Position numbers and translations under genes: made by a program
The notes under the pieces: generated by a model
What the model saw: the letters and a program-made list of their open reading frames with translations, nothing else
Database searches by the model: none
Told to the model about the DNA's origin: nothing
Assembly (NCBI GenBank): GCA_965371805.1
Contig: CBDUZW010000073.1
Span: 1 to 26,349 of the forward strand
Length of the DNA stretch: 26,349 nt
Direction of reading: 5' to 3'
Origin: JAOZTV01 sp965371805
Lineage (GTDB): Bacteria > Acidobacteriota > Aminicenantia > UBA2199
Part shown: piece after piece, positions 1 to 7,728 of the stretch
How positions within the stretch are numbered: the stretch's first letter is position 1
Layout of the letters: each line of letters starts with the position of its first letter

Positions 1-72
1 ATCTTGTCATTTCAACGGTCTTTTTTCTGTTACCCACACATTCTGGCGGAGAACCCAATAATTATTAAATTT

Positions 73-81
73 TGGTACAAT
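73..81 (+). promoter_or_regulatory. extended -10 element for the small ORF at 113
   Basis: TGG followed by TACAAT forms an extended -10 element (TG at 73-74, hexamer 76-81). No good -35 is visible. Transcription would begin near 88 and leave a leader of about 25 bases before the CTG at 113. Based on motif match only. Confidence 0.35.
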
Positions 82-112
82 TTAGTTGACCATGGAAAAG
101 TAAAGAGACAAT

Positions 113-295
113 CTGAAAATAACAGTTTTTAAATCAATTGAAGAAGAAAATGCAGCAGAGTATAAACGATTAAGATCTCTTTCACATGATGAACGGCTTA
201 AGGAATTTGGAATATTACAAGAGAGAACCCGGGGAGAAGATTGGACTTCAAAACCAATGAAAAAGATCTTTAGTTGCGAAAAAATCACATGGTAA
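113..295 (+). CDS. small hypothetical protein, likely non-ATG (CTG) start
   Basis: An open frame of 60 codons that begins MKITVFKSIEEE if the CTG at 113 is read as the start. That reads like an intact N-terminus, and an in-frame TAA at 101-103 rules out a longer version. An AAGAGA-like Shine-Dalgarno lies about six bases upstream. The product is charged and helical, with a DERLKEFGILQER segment and an aromatic C-terminus (EKITW). It resembles the small companion proteins often found beside nucleotidyltransferase-type genes, but I do not recognise a named family and no such partner follows. The next gene on this strand starts 54 bases later from its own promoter. The protein-like composition supports coding on this strand over an open frame on the opposite strand (82-288). 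A mutated ATG that leaves a dead gene is the main alternative. Confidence 0.5.
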   Translation: MKITVFKSIEEENAAEYKRLRSLSHDERLKEFGILQERTRGEDWTSKPMKKIFSCEKITW

Positions 296-315
296 AATTA
301 ATAATATTTTTTTTC

Positions 316-343
316 TTGACTACAAAATAAATTTTGATATATT
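316..343 (+). promoter_or_regulatory. promoter for the SWIM gene
   Basis: TTGACT (316-321), a 16-base spacer and TATATT (338-343) make a good sigma-70-like promoter. The expected start point, about seven bases after the -10, falls on the A of the ATG at 350, so the mRNA may be leaderless. Confidence 0.55.
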
Positions 344-349
344 TATTAA

Positions 350-2146
350 ATGGATTCTAAACAAATTAAAATTTTTCTTGAAAAAATCGATGAAAATTTT
401 CTGATGAATGAGTCCAGTTCCGCAAAGTATGCCAGAGGTTATAATTATTTTAAACAAGGAGCAGTAAAAAAAATTTCATTAGGGCAGGGAACCATTATAA
501 AAGCTGAAGTCCTTGGGAGCGAACAATATGAAGTCAGTATTGAGCTGTCAAAGTCACCTCCGGTTTTTTCCTGTAATTGTCTATCAATTCCGGATGAATT
601 ATGTAAGCATTGTGTTGCTACCGGGCTGACAATTCTAGATAATCCTGGTTTTGTGGAAATAATTCCTGAAATAAAACCTTCCTTGAGAGAAGATAAAAAA
701 ATCAGAGAGGTCTTAAAAAACACTTCAAGTTCTAAAAAAGATGCCTTTTTATTAGAAATATTCCAGAAAAACTCTGATTTAAAAGAAATATTTTTAATTA
801 AGACTCTTGGACAGATATCTTTGGTTTCAAAAAAGACGATTAAATCTATAAGAGATGAGTTAATAAAAAAGATCGAAAAATTAAATTTTTCGAATCAGGA
901 GGAGTTGTACTACTACGGCAGTAAAGGCACTAATTCCTCTTATTATGGTTATAGAGAGGATTATGAATATTTTCAGGATGGAGCTGATTATATGATAAAT
1001 AATGTTTTAAATCCATATAAAAAAAAGGTGATAAAAAATTTGCAAACCGGGAATATTGTAGAAGCAAATAAATACTATCTTGGAATTTTAACAGGAGTCC
1101 TCATGATCGACAGTGAGAAGATAGAGGATGAACAGGATATATTTTATGAAGAAATCAAATCTTATCTTCTGGATATTGCAAAGCATATCTTTTATGAGTT
1201 TTTTAAAATCTTCAAAACCTGTGATAAAAGTGAAGAAGCATTAAAAATTATATCAGAGAATTTGTTTAGTGAACTAATCTATTTAAAAGAAAACAATTCA
1301 TATGAAGGCGAATTGTTTGATCTATCTTTTCTGAAGATACTTATACTGGAATTAGTTCAAAATCCCGAACTCGCTGAATATATCGATTTAGAGCTGGATA
1401 AAATAGAACTTTGTGAAGCGGATAAAGATGAGATCAAAATGAAAATAGCTGAAATAAGTAAAAAAACTGTAAAATGGCTGGAAATTGCACATAGATCTTA
1501 TCTTAATAATATCATGATCGGAAAACAATTACTGAATTATTATCAAAAAAACTGTGACACAGAATCTTTTATCTCTTATGCACAAAAACTGTTTGAAAAT
1601 TCCCCCAAAGAGTTTTCTGAATTTCTATATGAAAACAGGATCATTAAAAAAAATAAAGATCTGTATATAAAAATCCTTGAAACTCTGGCACGGAACAGGT
1701 CCAGTATTATTCATTTTCGAGAATTAAAAAAAATTGCTGATATAGAAACAATTGAATCCTTTATAAAGTGTATTGGTGCAAAATATAAGAATAAGTTCTG
1801 GGTGGAATTATTAGTTGAAGAAAAAAAATTTGAAACAATCCTGGATCATATAAAAAAGAATTCTTCTTCTTATGAGTTTGAAATATTTATTACTCCGATC
1901 ATAAATATATACCCGGAAGAGTGCTTTAATATTGTAAAAATGAAAACAACAAAGTTTTTAACAAAATCAGTAGGTAGAGGATATTATGTCAGTGCAGCCA
2001 ATTGGCTAAAAATATTAACAAAAATTAAAAACAGAAAGATCAGAAAAAAATTGATAGTTTATATTGATTCTCTTTTATTCACATTTAAAAAAAGATCTGC
2101 AATGAAAGATGAATTTTTAAATGCAGGGTTAATGAATTTAAATTAA
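350..2146 (+). CDS. SWIM zinc-finger domain protein
   Basis: A 598-residue protein with a SWIM zinc-binding motif near the N-terminus: C75-x-C77-x7-C85-x-H87, the CxCxnCxH signature. SWIM domains bind zinc and mediate DNA or protein contacts; several bacterial SWIM proteins sit beside helicases or in accessory regions, but none is adjacent here. The remaining ~500 residues are rich in Lys, Glu, Ile and Asn and look all-helical, as in many SWIM proteins with TPR-like tails. No signal peptide is visible, so it is probably cytoplasmic. No Shine-Dalgarno precedes the ATG; the promoter -10 ends six bases before it. The gene is strongly AT-rich, like its neighbours. The SWIM motif is clear; cellular role is unknown. 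Confidence 0.85.
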   Translation: MDSKQIKIFLEKIDENFLMNESSSAKYARGYNYFKQGAVKKISLGQGTIIKAEVLGSEQYEVSIELSKSPPVFSCNCLSIPDELCKHCVATGLTILDNPGFVEIIPEIKPSLREDKKIREVLKNTSSSKKDAFLLEIFQKNSDLKEIFLIKTLGQISLVSKKTIKSIRDELIKKIEKLNFSNQEELYYYGSKGTNSSYYGYREDYEYFQDGADYMINNVLNPYKKKVIKNLQTGNIVEANKYYLGILTGVLMIDSEKIEDEQDIFYEEIKSYLLDIAKHIFYEFFKIFKTCDKSEEALKIISENLFSELIYLKENNSYEGELFDLSFLKILILELVQNPELAEYIDLELDKIELCEADKDEIKMKIAEISKKTVKWLEIAHRSYLNNIMIGKQLLNYYQKNCDTESFISYAQKLFENSPKEFSEFLYENRIIKKNKDLYIKILETLARNRSSIIHFRELKKIADIETIESFIKCIGAKYKNKFWVELLVEEKKFETILDHIKKNSSSYEFEIFITPIINIYPEECFNIVKMKTTKFLTKSVGRGYYVSAANWLKILTKIKNRKIRKKLIVYIDSLLFTFKKRSAMKDEFLNAGLMNLN

Positions 2147-2191
2147 CGAGGTTTCATTCAAGCAGTCAGCATTATTAAGCCAACATAGTAT

Positions 2192-2818
2192 TCATTTTAG
2201 AACTTTAATGTTTGAATACCTTTTCTTCAGATTCTCTAATAATAGATCCGACTCTTTATTAAGTTTTTTCCGTTTTTCATATTCATGGGTACTTAATAAT
2301 TTATGATGAATTTCTATGAACCGATTTCTTATATCCCCGAATTCATTTGAGTTATATGTTTTTTCAATCCAATCAATTTCATTTCTTTTTAAGCACTCCA
2401 TTATTTTTTCCGGAATATAATCTAAATACTCTATCTCTTCGTAGTTACTGCAATGCCAGATATCATATTCCTGTACATCATGACCAATTATGTAAGGGAT
2501 TAAATATAGATTTGAAAACATTAAATCTGCAAGCATAAACTTTGCTTTGTCGAGATTGTTCAATCTGTATAAAGTAATTGCCCAGCAGAGTTTTTGTACC
2601 GGTTCTCCTAAATCATCCGGAAATTTCTTTTCATACCATTTAATATATTCATATGATTTATTGAGATCATTTAATGCAAAATAGAGCCAGAACAATACAT
2701 ATCTTTTACCTCTGCCGTCTCTTATATAACCATGGATCTTTTTTTCTTTATTAAAAGAGGATTTATAGCTTGATATTCTTTTTTTCAATTTTTCATAAGA
2801 ATCAGGGAAACTATACAT
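2192..2818 (-). CDS. hypothetical protein with TPR-like helical repeats
   Basis: A 208-residue soluble protein with no signal peptide. Residues ~30-110 look like paired helices of the TPR type, with segments such as FWLYFALNDLNKSYEYIKWY and GEPVQKLCWAITLYRLNNLD followed by a second helix that begins KAKFML. The C-terminal third is charged and probably coiled. It is similar in style to unnamed bacterial proteins built on an xRDGxGKRY segment followed by TPR-like helices, but I cannot assign a function. TAAGAG lies about nine bases upstream of the ATG as a plausible ribosome binding site, and a perfect 12-base palindrome (ATTGTTAACAAT, 2839-2850) lies just before it. It converges with the SWIM gene, and the rhuM relic lies upstream on the same strand. 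Confidence 0.7.
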   Translation of the reverse strand: MYSFPDSYEKLKKRISSYKSSFNKEKKIHGYIRDGRGKRYVLFWLYFALNDLNKSYEYIKWYEKKFPDDLGEPVQKLCWAITLYRLNNLDKAKFMLADLMFSNLYLIPYIIGHDVQEYDIWHCSNYEEIEYLDYIPEKIMECLKRNEIDWIEKTYNSNEFGDIRNRFIEIHHKLLSTHEYEKRKKLNKESDLLLENLKKRYSNIKVLK

Positions 2819-2855
2819 AGTTAATTACTCTTAAGTTTATTGTTAACAATCATAA

Positions 2856-3170
2856 TCAAACTTTATTATATTTAGCCTTTGATTCCTTAATTTCCCAATA
2901 TCCACGAGTGCCACCAATTCTTTTCAGAGATCCTTTTTCTTTACCATCTGCGGCAGTTGTTAAGTAATCCTTAATAACTGAATTTTGCTCTAACTCCTGT
3001 TCTTGCAATATATTAGAGATGTGCATACTAATGTTTGGTATAGAGGTGTCAAAAATTTCTGCGAGTTGATTCTGGTTCATCCATACCATACCATCTTTAG
3101 CATAAAGTGAAACAGATGCCTTGCCATCAGTAGTATTATAAATAATTATATTCTATTCTTCGTTTTTCAT
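2856..3170 (-). pseudogene. rhuM: rhuM-family remnant with an in-frame stop and replaced C-terminus
   Basis: Read from the ATG at 3170-3168, which has a GAGA-type ribosome binding site, the frame encodes MKNEE, then a TAG (3155-3153), then NIIIYNTTDGKASVSLYAKD and the helix-turn-helix-like stretch VWMNQNQLAEIFDTSIPNIS. This is the characteristic N-terminus of RhuM/virulence-protein family members, usually 300+ residues and often found in restriction-modification or accessory islands. The match runs through DYLTTAADGKE and then stops: the last ~27 residues (starting KGSLKRIGGTRGYW) do not look like RhuM and end at a TGA. So the gene has an early nonsense codon and has lost most of its length. 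A 77-codon internal frame starting at the ATG at 3089 remains open but lacks the N-terminal strand. Family call from recalled motif similarity; strong at the N-terminus only. Confidence 0.75.
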
Positions 3171-3333
3171 TTTTTTCTCTGTTTAATCTTTTCTATAATC
3201 TTTTTCATTTTACGTCTCATTGAATGCTCGATTATATATAAATATATAAAAAAAATCAAATATTATCATATTTACAACAACTTTCCATAATCCCTATATA
3301 ACACAACATGTGTCTTTTAAAAACAGATACCTG

Positions 3334-3361
3334 TTTGGGCTCATAACCCAAAGGTCAGAGG
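3334..3361 (+). other. fragment of an initiator tRNA-Met gene
   Basis: TTGGG-CTCATAA-CCCAA (3335-3351) is a perfect 5-bp anticodon stem with a seven-base loop that carries anticodon CAT. The three consecutive G:C pairs next to the loop are the hallmark of initiator tRNA-fMet. It is followed by a five-base variable loop AGGTC and AGAGG, the 5' side of a T-stem. The sequence then diverges, and no acceptor stem or D-arm can be built around it, so this is a fragment and not a working tRNA. tRNA 3' portions are common attachment sites for integrative elements, so this may be an old att scar. That role is inference. Confidence 0.6.
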
Positions 3362-3371
3362 TTTCTGGATA

Positions 3372-3405
3372 CTATCCAAGCTCATCCTCTCCTCGCTATT
3401 TCTCA
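3372..3405 (+). repeat. 34-base repeat, copy A
   Basis: Matches the segment 5147-5180 at 29 of 34 positions without gaps; the shared core includes AGCTCATCCTCT and TATTTCTCA. Both copies are in the same orientation, and in each a GAGG lies about 20 bases before the CCTC. The copies bracket the 3559 hydrolase and the gene at 4502-5011. Function unknown. Confidence 0.6.
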
Positions 3406-3558
3406 TTTTCCCAGTTTTTATATTCAGGTGCTCTCTGAAGGTGTTAAATAATAATGGTAGATAAAGTTATACATGAGATTTCAAAAATTTAGTAATAATT
3501 AATGATTATTTTTTAAAATTATATTAGAATTAAACATGTAAATAAAGGAGAGATCATC

Positions 3559-4413
3559 ATGAAAAAATTAAAAATTATGCAATTGATAATTATATCAGGC
3601 ATCCTATTTTTGTCGGCAGCAGACCTGCAGGCAGCCACAGTCAAGTCTTTGGACGGAGTGCCCCTGGTTTACACTGATCAGGGCAAGGGTGGACCCGCCT
3701 TGGTTTTTGTCCATTGCTGGAGTTGCAATAAGGGATTCTGGGAAGCGCAGGTTCCCTATTTCTCCAAAAAATACCGGGTTGTAACCATGGACCTGGCAGG
3801 ACACGGGGACTCCGGAAAGAATCGTGACAAATGGACCATTGAAGCTTATGCCCGGGATGTTGCCGTGGTAGTAAAAACCTTAAAACTGAAAAAAATCATC
3901 CTTATCGGCCATTCAATGGGCGGCCCCGTTGTCCTGACTGCCGCAGGATTGATGAAAGAGAAAGTGGTGGGCATCATCGGTGTAGACACCTTGACTCACC
4001 TGGAACGGAAAGTACCGGAAGCGCAGTTTGAGCAGTTCACCGCTCCCATGAGAGAGGATTTTGTTAAAGGTACCCGTAATTTTATAGGACTTTTTATGTT
4101 CACACCCCAGAGTGATCCCAAGTTAAAAGAGCGTATCATCAAGGAGATGACCGCCGCCGATCCCAAAATCGCCTTAGCCTCGATGAAATCGCTTTTCATG
4201 CAGGATTTGGCTGCTGTAGCTGACAAGTTCAAGGTTCACATTCGCTGCATCAATGCGCGCAGGAACGCCGCTAGCATCGAACAGGGCAAAAGGCACGCCG
4301 CATCCTATAAGGTTTCATTCATGGATGAAGTAGGACATTTCCTGCACATGGAAAAACCAGCTGAATTTAACAAGTTGTTGGAAGCAGCCGTGGACGAGTT
4401 GAAAAAACTTTAA
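3559..4413 (+). CDS. secreted alpha/beta-fold hydrolase, catalytic acid apparently lost
   Basis: A 284-residue protein with a signal peptide (residues 1-26, ending LQAA) and an alpha/beta-hydrolase fold. The oxyanion region is VFVHCWSC (49-56), the strand MDLAGHGDSG is at 77-86, the nucleophile elbow is GHSMGG with S119, and the catalytic histidine is H260 in GHFLHMEKP. The substrate cannot be predicted. At the place where this family usually carries the acid (motif IN-x-D), residues 231-235 read INARR, so the usual Asp is missing; another acidic residue may substitute or the enzyme may be weakened. An AAGGAGAG ribosome binding site lies upstream of the ATG. Base composition is near 50% GC, well above its neighbours, and two copies of a 34-base repeat flank the locus, which suggests it arrived separately. 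Confidence 0.85.
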   Translation: MKKLKIMQLIIISGILFLSAADLQAATVKSLDGVPLVYTDQGKGGPALVFVHCWSCNKGFWEAQVPYFSKKYRVVTMDLAGHGDSGKNRDKWTIEAYARDVAVVVKTLKLKKIILIGHSMGGPVVLTAAGLMKEKVVGIIGVDTLTHLERKVPEAQFEQFTAPMREDFVKGTRNFIGLFMFTPQSDPKLKERIIKEMTAADPKIALASMKSLFMQDLAAVADKFKVHIRCINARRNAASIEQGKRHAASYKVSFMDEVGHFLHMEKPAEFNKLLEAAVDELKKL

Positions 4414-4501
4414 ATAAGGACCGCTGACCCTAGCTCATATATTACAGACTCTCAAAATTTTGCAAACCGTTCCAATGTTTTCGAGAGAAATAGGGACATC
4501 T

Positions 4502-5011
4502 TTATAAGTTTAGAATATCATCCAGACCAAATAGGATGATAATAGCGCACATTATTATCACGACAGAAAATATAATTATAGCAAGGGTGAAGCAACCGGG
4601 ACCTGATTTTGTTTCGGCTTTATTTTTTATATCATCGGATGTTCCATTTTCAGGAGAGCTATATACTATTTTAGTCGAGTTGGACTCAAGGGTTTCTATT
4701 GATGCCCCTAATAATTCAAATTTTTTAATGTAGTCCTCTACAATATTCTCTCTCGAATTTTTTACTATATATGACGGTAAGTTTTCAGTTAACTCTTTAG
4801 ACTCTTTTAAACCTAATTTTGTAATTTCTCTTATTAGTTTAATTACACTAATTAATTTAGGACCGGTTGAAATCATTCGAACATCAAGCCGTGCAATCCT
4901 ATTTTCAGGTGAAGTTTCAATATTTTCAGACTTGCAAAAACTGCAAGTGGAACTATTTGATTTTAATGGGGCACCGCACCCAGCACATTTTCTAATTTCT
5001 ATTTTGCTCAT
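4502..5011 (-). CDS. zinc-ribbon / ribosomal L7-L12 C-terminal-like / transmembrane protein
   Basis: A 169-residue protein with three parts. Residues 9-26 form a zinc ribbon (C9-x2-C12 ... C23-x2-C26). Residues ~50-107 closely resemble the C-terminal domain of ribosomal protein L7/L12: the VIKLIREITKLGLKESKELT helix pattern, then a VEDYIKKFELLGASIE segment. Residues ~141-163 are a strongly hydrophobic membrane helix near the C-terminus. It lacks the L7/L12 N-terminal dimerisation domain and so is not the ribosomal stalk protein. The L7/L12 domain normally binds translation factors; here it would lie on a membrane-anchored protein, probably facing the cytoplasm. AAAGGGA precedes the ATG at a suitable distance. 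It converges with the 3559 hydrolase. Domain recognition is by eye, and its role is unknown. Confidence 0.8.
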   Translation of the reverse strand: MSKIEIRKCAGCGAPLKSNSSTCSFCKSENIETSPENRIARLDVRMISTGPKLISVIKLIREITKLGLKESKELTENLPSYIVKNSRENIVEDYIKKFELLGASIETLESNSTKIVYSSPENGTSDDIKNKAETKSGPGCFTLAIIIFSVVIIMCAIIILFGLDDILNL

Positions 5012-5146
5012 ATATTCCCTTTAATAAAAAAATAATTATACTACAATTCGACTTATAAATCTTAATAATTTATTTATAATCATGATTTTCCTGGGGTATC
5101 CTTCAGAACAAATCAATCTATATCTTTGGAGACCTGCGAGGACGAC

Positions 5147-5180
5147 TTATCCTAGCTCATCCTCTTCCCGTTATTTCTCA
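5147..5180 (+). repeat. 34-base repeat, copy B
   Basis: Second copy of the repeat at 3372-3405 (29/34 identical, same orientation). It lies between the starts of the zinc-ribbon gene and the 3' end of the esterase at 5226. An 11-base partial match (CCCTAGCTCAT) also occurs at 4428-4438, just after the hydrolase. Confidence 0.6.
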
Positions 5181-5225
5181 ACACGCCTCTTTTACTAAGG
5201 TTCTCCGTTAAATAGAAGAACCAGA

Positions 5226-6416
5226 TTATTTTTTTTGGGCTTTCTTAAGTGCTGCTTTTACCCGTTGCAAATTTTTTATAAACACATTTAAGTTGCCGTC
5301 AGATTTCTTTTTTCCAATTTTAACTGCCTTTGCATAGTTGATTATGGCTGATTTAAAATCATTCTTCCCTTCAAAAGCTTCCCCGAGACTATCATAAACA
5401 TTTGCTGAATCAGGATGCTGTTTTACATTATAAGTTAAAACCTCAATAGCTTTATCAAACTTTTTCTGTCTTAGAAAAAAATAACCAAAAAGATTTATAC
5501 CCGCTTCAGAAGGTTTGATCTCATATCCATATTTTTCAGACAATTTCTTATAATGGGTCAGAAAACCTTCAAAGGATGTTTTTTCCCTATCATTGGGTAG
5601 TTTATAGTTCCATCCTGAAAAGAGCTTCCGTAATGCATAATAAGCTGTAATATGGGGAACGGTTCCATGATTTTCATTTTCGAATATCCTGTAATGCCAG
5701 TCAAAATCTCCTGGAGCACTATTTTTCAAAATATCAAACATTGTATTTGCAGGATTTTTCATCCTTGCACTTTCATCACCACCGATGGAATAGTATAAAA
5801 ACTTATTAAATTTTTTTCTTTTTTTAAAGAATTCCCGTCCATTTTTAATCAGCATTTCATCTCCATACCGTAGACTTGGACTGACTGCGATATGTGCGCT
5901 GAAGAGATCCGGTTCCTTAAAAAGGGCATGGAAATTGAAAACACCACCATAAGAGTGACCAAATAGGATCCTGAATGGTGCCGTATTATAATTTTGTTCC
6001 ATATAAGGGATCAGTTCCTCTTTAAAAAAGGTAAGGAACATATCTGCTTTTCCACTGGTAGGTAAACGGTCAATTTTTTTGGGTAGGAAATCACGATTCC
6101 GGTCAACATTGGGCAAAGCAACAATTATCATATCTGAGACTAATCCATTTCTTTTAAGCCCTTCTACCAATCCGCAAATATGATGAAAGTGTCCATCCCC
6201 ATCCAATAGAAACATCACCGGACGTTTGGTTTTTTTATTTTCCAATGCATCTGCTGGATAAATCCATAAAGCGCGGTCTTCTTTTAAAATCTTGGAATGA
6301 AAAGTCACTTTTTTTCCAAGGGTGATATTATCCGTCTTCTTTGCAGCATGAACCTGCATAAAAGCCAGCGACAATACCATTACCATAAATAAACGAAATA
6401 CTTTGGTTTTCATCAT
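5226..6416 (-). CDS. secreted alpha/beta hydrolase (esterase D / Fes-IroE type) with C-terminal TPR
   Basis: The start is taken at the ATG at 6416, because GGAGG (6429-6425) sits eight bases upstream; an ATG at 6431 actually overlaps that ribosome binding site. This gives 396 residues: signal peptide 1-24 (ending VHA), then an esterase domain of the putative esterase/enterochelin-esterase type. Strand VMFLLDGDGHF is at ~67-77, the nucleophile motif GHSYGG has S155, the likely acid is D214 in IGGDES, and H250 lies in ENENHG. Residues ~285-395 hold TPR-like repeats (one begins FDKAIEVL, another ends SAIINYAKAVKIG). Such proteins hydrolyse esters in the periplasm or at the surface; the natural substrate is not evident. 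It is divergent from the propeller gene at 6676. Confidence 0.87.
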   Translation of the reverse strand: MMKTKVFRLFMVMVLSLAFMQVHAAKKTDNITLGKKVTFHSKILKEDRALWIYPADALENKKTKRPVMFLLDGDGHFHHICGLVEGLKRNGLVSDMIIVALPNVDRNRDFLPKKIDRLPTSGKADMFLTFFKEELIPYMEQNYNTAPFRILFGHSYGGVFNFHALFKEPDLFSAHIAVSPSLRYGDEMLIKNGREFFKKRKKFNKFLYYSIGGDESARMKNPANTMFDILKNSAPGDFDWHYRIFENENHGTVPHITAYYALRKLFSGWNYKLPNDREKTSFEGFLTHYKKLSEKYGYEIKPSEAGINLFGYFFLRQKKFDKAIEVLTYNVKQHPDSANVYDSLGEAFEGKNDFKSAIINYAKAVKIGKKKSDGNLNVFIKNLQRVKAALKKAQKK

Positions 6417-6675
6417 CTTTAATTCCTCCATATATAATATTTTTTAATAATACTTATACGTCTGAAAATCTCAAAAGTTTTTAAGTAAAAAAGGTGTCAG
6501 GCAAAAAGTGACAGCAATAAATGACAGTCCCGCTTTAATTTTAAAATTGGATGGTACTTTGAAGATTTGTCTGGTAGTAAAAATAAAAAAAAATTATTTA
6601 AATTATTTTTGAGAATCTTCGTATAATATATATTAAAAGGAAATAAAATTAGATAAAAATGGGAGGATGTATAAA

Positions 6676-7683
6676 ATGAAGAAGAAATTAATTTTACTTG
6701 TTTTATCGGTATTTTTGTTAAGCGGTGTAATCTTATCTAAAAAAGTTGGTCAATTTTCAGAATTGGCTAATCCCAGTCAAGTAGCTATCGGTCATAATCA
6801 GATCTATTTTGCAGATGGGACAACAGTTTATATCTACTCTTTTGACAAACATGAATTAATAAAAAAGTTTGGTAGAAACGGTGAGGGGCCTGAAGAATTT
6901 AAGACCAGACCTAATCGTCCAATAAGAATTATTCTACGAAAAGATTGTTTTTATGTAACCAGTTTGAATAAAATTTCTAAATATAAAATAAACGGGGACT
7001 TTATTAAGGAAGCTAAATCCAGGGTACCTCTAACCTATACTTATCCTTTAGGTGATAATTATGTCGCCAAGGGATTTATTGCTGAAAAAGATATTTTTTA
7101 TTTTACAATAAATATATATGACAGTCAGTTTAAAATTATAAAAGAGTTGTATAGAGAAAGAATGGATCCAAGAAACAAAATGAATGCTATTGATGCGACT
7201 GGTCCGGAGATATTAGTCTATATGGATAAAATTTTTATTAATACCACCAGAAACCGTAATTGTTTTGACATTTTTAATTCTGATGGAAAACTACTCTACA
7301 GTATAAAGAATATAAGTCCCCCTATTCCATTAACAGAAAAAATTAAAAATAACTTTGTTCATTATTTAAAAACTGACCCGAAATTTAAAAGAATATATGA
7401 AAGGTTAAAAGATCGACTCGTCTATCCTGAATTTTTACCTATGATCAGATATATATTAGCTGATAATAATAACCTGGTTGCATTAAGCTATCCAGGTGCA
7501 AAGAAAAAAAGAAGTCTATATATCTTTGACCTTAATGGTAAGCAGATAAAAAAAATTGACTCGCCACTGGTTTCTCCAAATGTTGAAGAGGTACTGCCCT
7601 TTACTTTTTACAAAGAGCAACTGTATCAGATCGTCGATAATGATGATGAATGGGAACTTCATAGATTTGATATTGTTAATTAA
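6676..7683 (+). CDS. exported 6-bladed beta-propeller protein
   Basis: The start is set at the second ATG (6676): GGGAGG at 6661-6666 is nine bases upstream of it and would be too close for the ATG at 6667. The 335-residue product has a signal peptide (MKKKLILLVLSVFLLSGVIL) without an obvious lipobox cysteine. It then has propeller blades: an NHL-like first blade (SQVAIGHNQIYFADGTTVYI), the diagnostic GRNGEGPEEF turn, and later blades such as SLYIFDLNGKQIKKI. The GxxGEGPxEF turn is typical of the '6-bladed beta-propeller' family of exported proteins known from Bacteroidota and Aminicenantes-like genomes. Such propellers usually bind ligands or partners, and no catalytic residues can be proposed. 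It has no close operon partner; a TATAAT at 6622-6627 is a possible -10. Confidence 0.8.
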   Translation: MKKKLILLVLSVFLLSGVILSKKVGQFSELANPSQVAIGHNQIYFADGTTVYIYSFDKHELIKKFGRNGEGPEEFKTRPNRPIRIILRKDCFYVTSLNKISKYKINGDFIKEAKSRVPLTYTYPLGDNYVAKGFIAEKDIFYFTINIYDSQFKIIKELYRERMDPRNKMNAIDATGPEILVYMDKIFINTTRNRNCFDIFNSDGKLLYSIKNISPPIPLTEKIKNNFVHYLKTDPKFKRIYERLKDRLVYPEFLPMIRYILADNNNLVALSYPGAKKKRSLYIFDLNGKQIKKIDSPLVSPNVEEVLPFTFYKEQLYQIVDNDDEWELHRFDIVN

Positions 7684-7728
7684 ATAACTTAAATATAAGC
7701 ATTTATTATTTTAATTCAATTATTCATA

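Larger units (their letters stand above)
3171..3558. other. intergenic stretch with relics, no gene
   Basis: This 388-base gap has no convincing ORF. It holds the initiator-tRNA fragment (3334-3361) and one copy of the 34-base repeat (3372-3405), both listed separately. The rest is AT-rich. The last 20 bases hold the AAGGAGAG ribosome binding site of the hydrolase at 3559. Confidence 0.6.

Noticed and set aside
6480..6540. GTGTCAGGCA-type string, also similar at 9152 and near 15331 and 25681
   Set aside because: Matches are only about ten bases long and inconsistent in context; not enough to call a repeat family.
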